Source of the DNA: Malania oleifera | Lineage: Eukaryota > Streptophyta > Magnoliopsida > Santalales > Ximeniaceae | Direction of reading: 5' to 3' | Length of the DNA: 64,000 bases | NCBI RefSeq assembly: GCF_029873635.1 | Contig: NC_080420.1 | Location: 28,139,032-28,203,031 of the forward strand | Shown: positions 34,489-46,897 of the stretch, in pieces | Layout: each line of letters opens with the position of its first letter | How positions within the stretch are numbered: the stretch's first letter is position 1 | Made by a program: the position numbers and the translations under genes | Notes under the pieces: generated by a model | Told to the model about the DNA's origin: nothing | Database searches by the model: none | The model's input: only the letters and a program-made list of their open reading frames with translations

Positions 34489-35559
34489 CTAAATATCTAA
34501 ACCCTAGAACCAAGCTAAGACACTCAAGAAAGAGAAGAACACATCTTGTTGAAAGAACATTGAAAACTTGCTCTTATTGATATACGATTGCCTACACTTC
34601 AACTTCTACTCATCGAGCTTGGGCAAATCAACTCAGAATCTCAAAGGGATCTCTCTTATACATCTTGATTGTCAACTTGGTATTGATCTTTGATCATTCA
34701 AGTCAATATTTTCAAGAGTTTCCCATCCCATCACTTGTTATTGAATATCATTAGAAAAGTTTTGATCTTGAGTGTGCGCATACATATAAAAATTATTTTT
34801 TAAAAGATCATTACTTGAGAAAGTTGTTTAGCTTTTGGTTGATTAGTTTTTGATTCAAGCATATATAAATATACATATATATTGTTCATAGAGCTTATTA
34901 TTGAAAAATCTATTTTGATTAAAAGGTTGATCTTGAAAGTTACTATACATATACATAATTATTTTAAACAAGATCATTACTTGATTAAGGTTCTGTGATT
35001 GATTGCAAGGTTTGATTCAAGTGTTTATTAAGATAAAAGATTTATATTTTAGACATATTAAAACACTTGAATATATATCCTTGGTATTCATAAATATCAA
35101 TTTTATTAAGGGATATCTTGTTTGGAAAATCTTATACTCAGGATTTTGTTCTTTGAATTACATATCATATACATTTACATATTACAAAGATCGAGTTGTG
35201 ATTAAATATTTTATAGAAAACTTTTTGATATAGATTGATAAAAAATTCAAGATAAGGCTTTTATCAAGTTCACATTTGATATATGTGTGCATCTTTGCAA
35301 AGTGAACTAGAACCCTAGTATACTTCAAAGCATTTTAAATATATCATTACGTGGGAGTTTTGATTAAAGAGGGTTTGTGTGTTGAAGCATATCATACATA
35401 AAACAATTGTATTGTTTTCATACATTCATGAGCTTCAAGTTTAATCATATGTTAATGTGTTAGAAATTTGAATTGTACCCACTAGCTTTGTTAGAAGCAA
35501 CATTTAGTATTTTGCAGATTGAATTGTATTCAAGGTTCGGTTTGTGAACCGGGGTTGAG

Positions 35560-35665
35560 GAGAGAGTTGTATCTCTTGTAAGCAATGGATTAGGAGGGAG
35601 TTGTACCTCTTGTACACAGTGGATTAGGAGGCAGATGTACCTCTTGTAAGCAGCGGATTATAAGG
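35560..35665. repeat. About 36-bp minisatellite in LTR1 of C
   Basis: Three units of GAGTTGTACCTCTTGTAAGC…GGATTAGGAGG-like sequence lie in tandem. LTR2 has the same three (about 42110-42215), while the LTR of element E has about one (56130-56165). Confidence 0.85.
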
Positions 35666-36023
35666 GAAGCTCCGTCCCAATTTAAGAAGCAGGGATTTTA
35701 GTGGAATCCTTGAGTGGGTTGCTCAAGGCAAGGACGTAGGCCGGGTTGGCTGAACCTCGTAAAATCGTGGTTGCATTCTCTCTTCCCTTATCCTTTTTAT
35801 TTTCCGCATCCTATTTCAATTTCCTGCTTGATTGTGTATGTTGAATAACTTTACACGCACTTAATTGGGTAAAAAGGAATTCATTGATTTAGTAATTCCA
35901 ATCAGCATCAAATTCCATCCATTAATTAGTTAAACATAGAAATAGGGATTGATTGGTAAATAAATTTCAAAGAATTAAAATACCCAATTCACCCCCTCTG
36001 TAGGGATTACACCTAAATCAACA

Positions 36024-36037
36024 ATTGGTATCAGAGC
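36024..36037 (+). other. PBS of C, first internal region
   Basis: ATTGGTATCAGAGC directly follows LTR1. After LTR2 (42578-42591) the matching site reads ATTGGTATCAGAGG, with one change. Confidence 0.9.
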
Positions 36038-36078
36038 GGGTGTACATAGACGTAATTGTTAATTTGTAAAAAGATCAC

Positions 36079-37441
36079 ATGAATTATTTTGGTGTATCCC
36101 CAATTGGTGCGGAACAAATCTTTACAAGACCTCCAATGTTTTATGGTGAAAATTTTACATAATGGAAAATGTGAATGACTATTTTTATCAAATCCATGGA
36201 TTGGAGAACTTGGAGAATAATTGATCAAGGAAACCTAGTTCCTATGAAAATTATTGATAATGTTGAAATCCCTAAATCTGAATATGAGCTGAATGAGAAT
36301 GACATGAAATTAATGCAAATAAATTTTGGTGCTATGAACATTCTATTGCTTGGTTTAGATACAAATGTTTTTCATGAAATCAAGTCATGTCAAAGTGCAA
36401 AGGAGATATGGGAAGAACTCGATAGGAGATTTGGAGAGACCAGAGGAAAGAAGACCTTTACTTGGGAAGATCCATACTCAAGTGATAAGGTAGTAGAAAA
36501 CTATGGCCTAGCTGCATTGGTTGATGAAGAGGTACACTCAACTCACTCTACTTCTTATTCAAATTCTCAAAATGATTCTTGCAATGACTATGATACATCT
36601 TGTGAAAGTTTTGGTAGTGAATATTGTGATGAATCTGATAATGATAACATGCCATCTTATGAGGAATTACAAAAGGAATTTGTTAAGGCTTATAAAATGT
36701 TAACAAAGATGACCAAGAACAAAATTATGTTGGAAAGTGAAAATAAAGACCTAGCAAAACAGTTAGAAGATTTTCGAGAGTCTTATACTTCTTGGGAAAA
36801 AGAAAAGACTGAAAAATATTTAGAAAGATATTAGTAACCAAGAAAGAGGCATTAATGAAGGATTTAGAATCAAAAAGTTGTGTTGAAAAACAAAAGGACT
36901 TGAAAATCTTGAAATTAGAAAACAAGAATGATATGATGGCAAAAGAGTTAAGATCTAGGATTTTGAGTGATAATGCAAAAGATCTTAAAATTTCTAAACT
37001 TGAATGTAAAAGAAACAAAATGACTGACGAATTGGTAAAATTACAAGTTGTTTGCAAAGGTTTAAAGAATTCAAAAATTCAAGACCTAGAAAGTAAGATA
37101 GAGGATCAAACTAAGATCATCCACGCATTTACTAAGGGAAAGGAAAATTTTGACAAGCTCTTAGGTTCTCAGAAGATGACTTTAGACAAAGAAGGTGTAA
37201 GTTAAAATGGAATTGAAAATAGGAGAAAGAAAAACCTATACATGGTGTATTTTGTTAAAGGGTCAAAATTCTATACTAGTACCTCCTCCGGTCCGTATGC
37301 ACACACCACCTGCGTATTATGTAAAAACAAAGGACACATTAAATTTGATTGTCCATTTAAAAGGACAGGTGTGAAGCTCAAATAGGTTTGGCGAATCAAA
37401 GAAAAATGAGTACCAAACAAACCCCAAAAACTCCTCTTTAG
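36079..37441 (+). pseudogene. gag-only coding region of C, copy 1
   Basis: The ATG at 36079 opens MNYFGVSPIGAEQI but two stops follow (at GENFT and KM). The open stretch 36175-36834 (219 residues) has the start of the UBN2-type domain (SCQSAKEIWEELDRRFGET), then jumps to an acidic Ser/Asp-rich stretch and a coiled coil. The rest of the UBN2 domain and the first zinc knuckle, present in A, B and E, are missing. The section 36855-37205 continues the coiled coil after one stop. A final zinc knuckle is intact (CVLCKNKGHIKFDC, about 37315-37356). Near 37439 a TAG lies at the place of the gag-pol junction stop of A, B and D. Confidence 0.85.
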
Positions 37442-40301
37442 ACTTTAGGATTGATAATTTAGTGAAGTCAACCACATAAACAAAAGAGGAACGTGATAAC
37501 TAATAGGCTTAGGAATAGTATATGCTTAATATGTAAATCTTAGTATGTGTATCTACTGCACTATTATTATACTAAGAATCCTATGAGAAAGTTAAGTCAA
37601 TATGATTCTCTAAGCAAGATATCCAATCTAACTACCTAATGTTTTCATATTGTAATGATTGGATAAAATGTTAAGATATTGAATAGCACGCAAATCTTGA
37701 TGTACTCAAAAGTGAAGGTTGAGAGATTAACAGCTAAAATATTGGGAACTTAATATCTTTGCAGTGAGTAACATACATCATATCATTGAAGAATTAATCC
37801 ACTTCCAAAAGAATGAAAGTTTTACTGGTTAACGAACAATTCTTTGTGCTTAACACATGCTTAAATATTAAAATCCTAAGTTAAGTAGATCATGTCCAAT
37901 GCATAAGACTGAGCCTTAGGAATAAATCATATATTTAAAATCATCTAATCCTAAACTCACTCTTGGAGCCTCAAAGGATTAAAATCAGTCATCACTCTAG
38001 CCACAACCACTAATAATCATAAACTCTATATCTTTCAAGTGCTTATTAAAAGATATCCCATTATAATCAAATCTGGGGCATTCTCTAAGGGGGTAAAATT
38101 GTTTACAAAGACATTCTTAATGAATATTCCCATTGTGCTTGAAACATAAAAATCCCTAAGTTTGATATGTGATTAAGCAACATCTTCCACAAGAAATCTT
38201 TACCATACCACGATCATATCCGGTAAAGATTTATCCATTACAGGGTCATACCCTTGCTTAAAATTGAAGACATACTTATAAGGTATCGTCCAATAAATGG
38301 ATAATCAGAAATACCTAAAGAACAGTATTCACAAATTAATATTCTCCAAAACTACTCTTTGTCCTATGTAATTGGATATATTCACTTCCACAAAAATATT
38401 TTGAATATTGTCCACATACAATGAATATTCTTCTGAACTTAAGGATAATTAAACTGTTAAGAGTATTTGCAAATTCTCACTTCACAAGCTTTCAAACTTC
38501 AAGTGAAATCTATTAGAAGATTTTGAATGTGTCAAATGGCTAAGTTATATGCTATAGGTTTCAATCTATATGATAATGCAAACGACTAGGAGACCTATGC
38601 ATTGAAATCCATAAAAAAATAAGCAGTATAGGCTTATGACCTTGAAGTAAAATGGTTTATGAATTTTTGGTTTTCTATGCAAAGTAGGTAAAGTCAACTA
38701 TAAATCATTCAAAATCTTAGAACACTCGGCTAAATTGTTGAAGAATGATTATAAGGAAAGACATAAGAATATGACAAATGCATAACTGAAGGGGAGCAAA
38801 TTAGCTTGAAATACTATGGCTCTGAAACCTAAGCGTAATCACATTGAGTATTATACTTTGTGTTTACCTCTGGTATTAAATCATGAAAGGTATAAGTAAA
38901 TTCTTGTGTGCATATTTGATACAACATGTTAACCAAAATGATTTTTTTATACTAAACTAAATTTGTTGCATGCTTGAAAATACTTAGGGGAGCTGAGCTC
39001 CATTCCTAGAGAAAAGTGTAAAGAACTCATGTGCATCATAGTATCACTCTAGTTGGTCTAAAAGATTTCACAATGATTGCTTATATGGCTTTGAACTAGT
39101 AGTGACATAAATCTTCGATAAGTATAAGCATTTCATTTCATCTATGCAAATATTAAAATTCATAGGGGGAGCATCTCGAAATGATTTCCTATCTTATTAT
39201 GCTTGCCAATATGTATTGTGCTTAAATGTGTAGTGAATTTTCTATTGCATGCACTCAATTTTGATGATTCTATTGAATATGCAAAATGAGAAATATATTA
39301 CTTTGCTGAAAATTGCTTAAGTTAACACATGACCTTGTTTTGAAATGCATTGATATAATTAGGATCCGTATGGTTAGACTTTCTGGTTATAATTTTTTTT
39401 CGGAATGTACTTAAAGCAAATATCTATAGAAAAACTTGTTTTGAAGATTCGAAAAGGTGAGAGATATATACCAGAGTAAATTTTTGGATGAGAACTAAAG
39501 CGAGAGAGATTTTTTTTTTTTAATTGCATAATCCATAATGTGTATAAGCTTAAATAAGTAAAAGAGGGGAGACCTTTTCTGAGGTAAAAATAAGTGTGGT
39601 TTCCTAGAATTATATTAGATGACATAATTTAGGGGGAGCAACGTCACTTAAGATGTAATCACTTGGTATCAAATCAATCAACTTTTAGTTTCACATTAAT
39701 TCACATTTGGTATCAAATCAATTAGCATTTGTTCTCATTTGATATAAAATTAGTCCACATTTGATATCACATCAATCAGTATTTAGTATCCTCACATAAT
39801 CATTGAATCTTATGCATTAGCAAGGGGGATGGTTGATGTGGAAAGAGGAGAAGTCAAGTCTGTTAAAAATCTATTGGTTGAAAAAGATTAAAACATTAAG
39901 ATTTCAAAGGGGAGAAGAACATAAAGGTATGTCCACTCATGTCTTATTATTATACACCTTTTTGTTGATGTCAAAATGGGGAGAAAAATTGGGAGCAAAA
40001 ATAATAAAAACAAATCAGAAGCAAAGAAGAATGAGCAAAAATTGTTATTGATGTTATGCAAAGGATGAGATATACAAAGGGGGAGAAACTATTGTTGATG
40101 TCATGATTGAAACATCATGAGCATATTTATTATGAGCATATTTCATATTTCATTTAGATTCAGGCTAAACACTTGTGTATGAACATGAGCACATTGTCAT
40201 TCATTGAATATTTGATGCATTAATTGAGGAGAAGCCTTGTTAGGCATAACCCACTATATATTTTTTGCTCGTGTATTTGTCATCATCGAAAAGGGGGAGA
40301 T
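37442..40301 (+). other. Non-coding internal region of C with multiple polypurine tracts
   Basis: Over 2.8 kb no protease, integrase, RT or RNase H motif is seen in any frame. G-rich purine tracts recur near 39163, 39632, 39824, 39976, 40078 and 40290 (AAAAGGGGGAGAT, next to LTR2). The region is AT-rich and may derive from a 3' region that replaced pol. Confidence 0.75.
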
Positions 40302-42577
40302 TGTTGACTCTATGAGTCCAATCCGGTTTTGATAATGATAAATCAATTGGTATTTGATCTGTGCATTAAGTTTGTGAATAGGACCTATATTAAGCATGCA
40401 AGGAAAGATAAAAGGTCATGAAAGCAATAAAGTAAGGCTGATACATTTTGGCAAGCTCCATGGAAATCAAAGAGTACAAGAATCAAGATGCAAATGGTAA
40501 AGTTCAAGAACTTCTTGGGAATGAGTATTTAGAACTTATGTATTTACATTCTCGTATGATTTAATTTGAGGCTCAACATAACTTAGAATGATTTTAGGAT
40601 TCATGCATTTCATGTATATCATTAGGGGTCTTTCAAGGACTTAGAAATATTCTTAAAACCTTGGAAACTAACTTTATAAAGAGCCAAGAAAGAAAGTAAA
40701 ATAGATTTTTAAATTAAAAAAAAAAGAAGAAAGGAAAATTAAGAAAAAAGGGACTTCAGTAGCCTGAACTCACCCTCAGTAGCCTGAAGAATTTCTTCAG
40801 GAGCCTAAAGATTAAGTTCGGTAGCCTGAATAATTAATGGGAAAACACAGCAAGAAGGCTGAGATACTTCGGTTGCCTGACCCTGGAACTTCAGTTGTCT
40901 AAAGTCACTTTAGGAGCCTGAACTTCAACATTAGTAGCCTGAAGTCGCGGGAAAGTTTAAAAATCAAATTTTTATTAAAAGAACTAGTGAGCTTTTTCTT
41001 TGATCCAATGGTTAAGATCAATTCTAAGGGTATGAAACTATAAATACTAAATATCTAAACCCTTGAACCAAGCTAAGACACTCAAGAAAGCAAAGAACAT
41101 ATCTTGATGAAAGAACAATGAAAACTTGCTCTTATTGATATACGATTGCCTACACTTCAACTTTACTCATCGAGCTTGGGCAAATCCACTCAGAATCTCA
41201 AAGGGATCTCTCTTATACATCTTGATTGTCAACTTGGTATTGAGGTTTGATCATTCAAGTTAATATTTTCAACAGTTTCCCATCCTATCACTTGTTATTG
41301 AATATCATTAGAAAAGTTTGATCTTGAGTGTGCACATACTTATAAAAATTATTTTTGAAAAGATCATTACTTGAGAAAGTTGTTTAGCTTTTGGTTGATT
41401 GGTTTTTGATTCAAGAGTAAATAAATATACATATATATTGTTCATAGAGCTAATTATTGAAAAATCTATTTTGATTAAAAGGTTGAGCTTGAAAGTGCCT
41501 ATACATATACATAGTTATTTTAAACAAGATCATTACTTGATTAAGGTTTTGTGATTGATTGAAAGGTTTGATTCAAGTGTGTATTAAGATAAAAGATTTA
41601 TATTTTAGATATATTGAAACACTTGAATATATATCCTTGGTATTCATAAATATCAATTTTATTAAGGGATATCTTGTTTGGAAAATCTTATACTCAGGAT
41701 TTTGTTCTTTGAATTACATATCATATACATTTACATATTACAAAATCGAGTTGTGATTAAATATTTGATAGAAAGCTTTTTGGTATAGATTGATAAAATA
41801 TTCAAGATAAGGCTTTTATCAATTTCACATTAGATATATGTGTGCATCTTTACAAAGTGAACTAGAACCCTAGTATACTCCAAAGCATTTTAAATATATC
41901 ATTACGTGGGAGTTTTGATTAAAGAGGGTTTGTGTGTTGAAGCATATCATACATAAAATGATTGTATTATTTTCATACATTCATGAGCTTCAAGTTTAAT
42001 CATATGTTAATGTGTTAGGAATTTTGTACTCATTAGCTTTGTTAGAAGCAACATTGAGTGTTTTGCATATTAAATTATATTCAAGGTTCGGTTTGTGAAC
42101 CGGGGTTGAGGAGAGAGTTGTATCTCTTGTAAGCAGCGGATTAAGAGGGAGTTGTACCTCTTGTAAGCAGTGGATTAGAAGGGAGATGTACCTCTTGTAA
42201 GCAGCGGATTATAAGGGAAGCTCCGTCCCAATTTAAGGAGCAGGGATTTTAGTGGAATCCTCGAGTGGGTTGCTCAAGGCGAGGACGTAGGCGGGGTTGG
42301 TTGAACATCATAAAATCGTGGTTGCATTCTCTCTTCCCTTATCCTTTTTATTTTCTGCATCGTAGTTCAATTTCCTGCTTGATTGTGTATGTTGAATAAC
42401 TTTGCACGCGCTTAATTGGGTAAAAAGGAATTCATTGATTTAGTAATTCAAATCAGCATAAAATTCCAACCATTAATTAGTTAAACATAGAAATAGGGAT
42501 TGATTAGCAAATAAGTTTCAAAAAAATTTTAAAATACCAAATTCACCCCCCCTCTTGGGATTACACCTAAATCAACA
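40302..42577 (+). repeat. LTR2 of composite C
   Basis: This is a full-length copy of LTR1 (2276 bp) with few differences. Upstream it has a polypurine tract (the 3' LTR position); downstream it has a PBS (the 5' LTR position). It is thus shared between the two internal regions. Confidence 0.95.
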
Positions 42578-42632
42578 ATTGGTATCAGAGGAGGTGTACA
42601 TAGACGTAATTGTTAATTTTTAAAAAGATCAC

Positions 42633-43797
42633 ATGGATTATTTTGGTGTATCGCCAATTGGTGTGGAACAAATTTCTACAAGACCTCCAATGTTTTATGG
42701 TGAAAATTTCACCGAACGGAAAATGAGAATGACTATTTTTATCAAATCCATGGATTGGAGAACTTGGAGAATAATTGATCAAGGAAACCTAGTTCCTATG
42801 AAAATTATTGATAATGTTGAAATCTCTAAATCTGAATATGAGCTGAATAAGAATGACATGAAATTAATGCAAATAAATTTTGGTGCTATGAACATTCTAT
42901 TGCTTGGTTTAGATACTAACGTTTTTCATGAAATCAAGTCATGTCAAAGTGCAAAGGAGATATGGGAAGAACTCGATAGGAGATTTGGAGAGACCAGAGG
43001 AAAGAAGACCTTTACTTGGGAAGATCCATACTCAAGTGATAAGGTAGTAGAAAACTATGGCCTAGCTGCATTGGTTGATGAAGAGGTACACTCAACTCAC
43101 TCTACTTCTTATTCAAATTCTCAAAATGATTCTTGCAATGACTATGATACATCTTGTGAAAGTTTTGGTAGTGAATATTGTGATGAATCTGATAATGATA
43201 ACATGCCATCTTATGAGGAATTACAAAAGGAATTTGTTAAGGCTTATAAAATGTTAACAAAGATGACCAAGAACAAAATTATGTTGGAAAGTGAAAATAA
43301 AGACCTAGCAAAACAGTTAGAAGATTTTCGAGAGTCTTATACTTCTTGGGAAAAAGAAAAGACTGAAAAATATTTAGAAAGATATTAGTAACCAAGAAAG
43401 AGGCATTAATGAAGGATTTAGAATCAAAAAGTTGTGTTGAAAAACAAAAGGACTTGAAAATCTTGAAATTAGAAAACAAGAATGATATGATGGCAAAAGA
43501 GTTAAGATCTAGGATTTTGAGTGATAATGCAAAAGATCTTAAAATTTCTAAACTTGAATGTAAAAGAAACAAAATGACCGACGAATTGGTAAAATTACAA
43601 GCTGTTTGCAAAGGTTTAAAGAATTCAAAAATTCAAGGCCTAGAAAGAAAGATAGAGGATCAAGCTAAGATCATCCACGCATTTACTAAGGGAAAGGAAA
43701 ATTTTGACAAGCTCTTAGGTTCTCAAAAGATGACATTAGACAAAGAAGGTGTAGGTTACAGTGGAATTGAAAATAGGAGAAAGAAAAACCTATACGT
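42633..43797 (+). pseudogene. gag-only coding region of C, copy 2 (truncated)
   Basis: The first stretch 42633-43388 (251 residues) starts MDYFGVSPIGVEQISTRPP and is open where copy 1 has two stops (GENFTERKMRMT). It shares the same internal deletion in the UBN2-type domain and the same coiled coil, and ends at the same stop (LERY). The second stretch begins at 43409, reads 13 residues past the GVGYSGIENRRKKNL segment, then runs into LTR3 sequence at 43797. The zinc knuckle is lost. The shared stop and deletion show that both copies descend from one defective template. Confidence 0.85.
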
Positions 43798-44107
43798 GGG
43801 TTGCTCAAGGCGAAGACGTAGGCCGGGTTGGCTGAACCTCGTAAAATCGTGGTTGCATTCTCTCTTCCCTTATCCTTTCTATTTTCCGCATTGTATTTCA
43901 ATTTCCTGCTTGATTGTGTATGTTGAATAACTTTACATGCACTTATATGGGTAAAAGGGAATTCATTGATTTAGTAATTCAAATCAGCATCAAATTCCGG
44001 GCATTAATTAGTTAAACATAGAAATAGGTATTGATTGGTAATAAGTTTCAAATAATTTTTAAAATACCCAATTCGGCCCCCCTCTTGGGATTACACCTAA
44101 ATCAACA
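43798..44107 (+). repeat. LTR3 of composite C, 3' end only
   Basis: This matches the last 310 bases of LTR1 (from about 35714). It joins copy-2 gag at a TGG microhomology (TACGTGG/GAGTGGG). It ends CTAAATCAACA followed by the target duplication ATTGT. Confidence 0.85.
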
Positions 44108-45110
44108 ATTGTTGAGTGGAAATGGGAGCACATTTTTATGGACTTTGTGATAGGATTAGCACTTCATAGGAAATATGTCATTTGGGTGGTTGTTAATCTT
44201 TTAACGAAAACTGCTCATTCTACATGGTGTACCAATGTCCATCATATCGGCCGAGAACCATGATTCACTTCTCAATTTTGGAAGAGATTGCAAGGAGCCT
44301 TTGGATCTTGACTTATTTTTAGCATGACATTCCATCCTCAAACTAATGGACAAGCAGAGAGAACAATCCAGATATTAAGGATATGCTAAGAGCATGTGTG
44401 GTTGATTTCAAAGGAAGTGGGATTTAGTATTTGCCTTTGGTTGAGTTTGCTTACAACAATAGTTATCAATCAAACATAGAGATGACACATTATGAAGCAT
44501 TATATGGTCGAATGAGCCAATCCCCATTGTATTGGGATGAGGTTGGTGAACGGCGAATTTTAGGTCCAAAGATCATATAGGGAACATCCGAGAAAATTAA
44601 GCTCATTCGAGATAGAATAAAAATAGCTCAGAGTCAACAAAATAGCTTTGTCGATACTCGTCGATGAGAGTTGGAGATTGAAGTGGGGGACAAGATATTT
44701 CTAAACGTTGCTCCAATGAAAGGGATCATGAGATTTGAATAGAAGGGTAAGCTAAGCCCCAAGTTTATTAGATCATTAGAGATATTGGAAAGGATTGGTC
44801 CAGTCGCTTAGAGAGAAGCCCTACCTCCTGCATTATCAAATATTAATGATGTGTAACACATTTTCACGCTAAAAAAGTACATTTTGGACCCTTCTCATGC
44901 GATACGCTATGAGTCATTGGAAGTCAATGATACTTGTCATACGAAGAGATACCAGTCTAGATTTTAGACTGCGAAGATCATGAATTGCGTGCCAAGAAGA
45001 TTCCATTAGTAAAAGTTCTTTAGTGCAACCATGCCATTGAGGAAGTATCGTGGGAATTAGAAGTGGAAAAACGTCGGAAATACCCACATCTTTTCGACGA
45101 TGTAAGGCTA
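44108..45110 (+). pseudogene. pol of G3: integrase core and C-terminal part
   Basis: The reading resumes as EWKWEHIFMDFVIGLALHRK (first catalytic Asp in MDF). The second-Asp region is damaged (GREP-stop-FTSQFWK). The Glu region is preserved in part (FHPQTNGQAERTIQ). Further parts are LPLVEFAYNNSYQS, YEALYGRMSQSPLYWDEVGE, then the C-terminal GKLSPKFI and LPPALSNINDV. The remnant near 44860-45110 (FTLKKYILDPSHAI, then a degenerate basic part) may include a decayed chromodomain. Several stops interrupt the frame. Confidence 0.75.
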
Positions 45111-45217
45111 AACTAAAAGCTTGGGACTAAACAAGGTACTGATTTAAGTGAGTTAATAAATTTTGATTAAAATCATATTTGGCAATTTTTGATGATGAAA
45201 TTTTGATGAAGGGAGGA

Positions 45218-45241
45218 TGCAATGATTCCAAAGAAAAATAA

Positions 45242-45293
<52 letters not shown>

Positions 45294-46897
45294 AGAAGGA
45301 GTCTTGTGGAGGACACATGTCCACTCATTAATGTGTTTTATCCCTTCATTTATGTGCCTTAGCACATTTTTGTATAAAGGGGGGAGGGTGCCATATTCAA
45401 ATAATTGCAAGAGGTAGAGAAGGAGAAAGAGAATGAGAGAAAGTGATGGTGAAAGAGAGGAAGAGAAGGAAAAAATAGAGAAAATAAAAATAAAAATAAG
45501 AGAGGCTAAAATTTTGAGGATTAGAACTTTCGGTCTAGAGAAATTGTAGCGTAACAAGTTAAATCAAGGTATGTTTCTAAATTGAATTTTAGTGGTATAC
45601 TTTGATTTTTATTATGGTATAAGTATTATCTTAGTTGTTTAATTTCTATATTTTGGAGCTATCCTTGTATGGTGTTTAGAATTTTAAAGATTTATATTTT
45701 GAACCTTACCGGAATATTGAATGTCTAAAAGATAAAGATTTCTCTGGAGCCTAGGTTATGCCAAAAAATTGTGAAATTTGGTGGGCTGCTAGTTAATATA
45801 TCAATATTCTTAAGGATTAAATTTCATAATTTTCTGAAGTCATTTGGTATGGTTTTTTAGTTTTCAAAACTACGGTTAGTATGCTGTTAAAGCTACAACT
45901 AGACTTAGGTTTTGAATTTGTTTTATAAGTTCTACATTGAATTGGACTACGAAATTTGGTAGGCCTATATATAACATACATAGAAACATACTCATTTAAT
46001 TTTATTATTTTTAAAGTATGATAAGATGGTTTTTGGATTTTTCAAAGTAAGTGCTGAATTGTGGGATGCAAAGTTCAATTAGTGTAACTGAAAGTCAATT
46101 TCAAAAACCACGTCTAGTGACCAAACAATGTTGTATGGATACAAAATTCTAAGCATTAAAGGAAGATCATTTCGCGATAAGCCTCGTATTTTTCTGAATA
46201 ACAGTTCATTAATTACAATAATTTAGAATCAGACTTTTGAGTAGGTTTAAAGCAAAACTATAGTTCATTTTCTAAATCATGGATTTGTGGTTATCCTGTG
46301 ATATGTTAAGGATTTACTAGAAAGTTTTCAATTTCAGAGGAAATCAAGGTAAGTGGGTTTGATTATGTTAGGTTTTTACAAAATATATTCAAGTTTATTT
46401 TTTTTAAAATATTTTAAATATCTTGGATAATTTATAACATTATGTTGTTCTATTAAGAATAAATATTTTAGCATGAAAATCGTGTGACATGAGCTTATTT
46501 TTATGAAGGTGCATTACATGTTTTATGAAACAATGAGCAATGATGATATTTTTAGGATGTTATTTTTATTGCACAATTTATATATTTGTATGTTTTAAAA
46601 ACCCTTATGGCTCAGAGATTACCAAGTTGCAGATGCTCGATATCATAGCTTACAATTTACAGTTACAAATATCAAGGTGCACCCACACTGTTCTATAAAG
46701 TGGTTTTCAGAGCAGTGGACTTCTCCCCAATGCTCACCTGGTTTCAGACCATGACTTAATAGTAAAAATCTCACTTACAGTTATAGTTTGACTTAGTTTC
46801 GTTGGCTGCCCGTTAAGTCTAGTCTTTGGACCACACAACCCTACCATGGGGATAAACATGGCCCACAATTTACATGCCTAAAAGATGTTTTACAGAA
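45218..46897 (+). repeat. 3' LTR of gypsy G3, truncated
   Basis: It begins TGCAATGATTCC after the purine run GAAGGGAGGA (45209-45217) and aligns with the 5' LTR up to GATGTTTTACAGAA. There it is cut by an Athila/Tat-like fragment. The last part of the LTR (about 1 kb) is missing. Confidence 0.8.
45245..45292. repeat. (TA)n microsatellite in 3' LTR of G3
   Basis: About 23 TA units occur here; the 5' LTR has only a short TATATGCATATATAT at the matching place. Open frames rich in Tyr-Ile on the minus strand result from this tract. Confidence 0.95.

Larger units (their letters stand above)
33748..36023 (+). repeat. LTR1 of composite C
   Basis: It begins TGTTGACTCTATGAGTCC, then TTTTGATAATGACAAATC, and ends CTAAATCAACA at the PBS. 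A palindrome array (34192-34392), TATA box (34481) and the 36-bp minisatellite (35560-35665) follow in order. The end block is CACCCCCTCTGTAGGG. Confidence 0.95.
33748..44107 (+). mobile_element. Composite Sirevirus C: LTR-internal-LTR-internal'-LTR'
   Basis: The insertion is bounded by GTTGT (33743-33747) and ATTGT (44108-44112), a 5-bp target duplication with one mismatch; G3 integrase reads through when it is removed. Order: LTR1 (33748-36023), internal 1 with gag, LTR2 (40302-42577), internal 2 (42578-43797, only the gag start), and the last 310 bases of LTR3 (43798-44107). LTR1 and LTR2 have equal length (2276 bp). Internal 1 and 2 are almost identical where they overlap. The element has no pol. 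Confidence 0.9.
28408..46897 (+). mobile_element. Ty3/gypsy element G3 (Tekay/Del-like), split by composite C
   Basis: This plus-strand element has 5' LTR (28408-31268), PBS, protease, RT, RNase H, integrase (split at 33747/44108) and 3' LTR (45218-46897, truncated). Gag is missing: the protease follows about 100 bases after the PBS. The order PR-RT-RH-INT is that of Ty3/gypsy. Long LTRs starting TGTAATGA and an integrase tail resembling chromodomain-bearing elements fit the Tekay/Del lineage (inference). Numerous stops mark it as dead. Confidence 0.8.

Noticed and set aside
36725..37057. Minus-strand frame of 110 residues, duplicated at 43279-43611
   Set aside because: It is antisense to the Lys/Glu-rich coiled coil of C gag; duplication follows from the tandem element.
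45127..45557. Minus-strand frames rich in Ile and Tyr
   Set aside because: They are translations of the (TA)n tract and its purine-rich neighbour in the G3 3' LTR.
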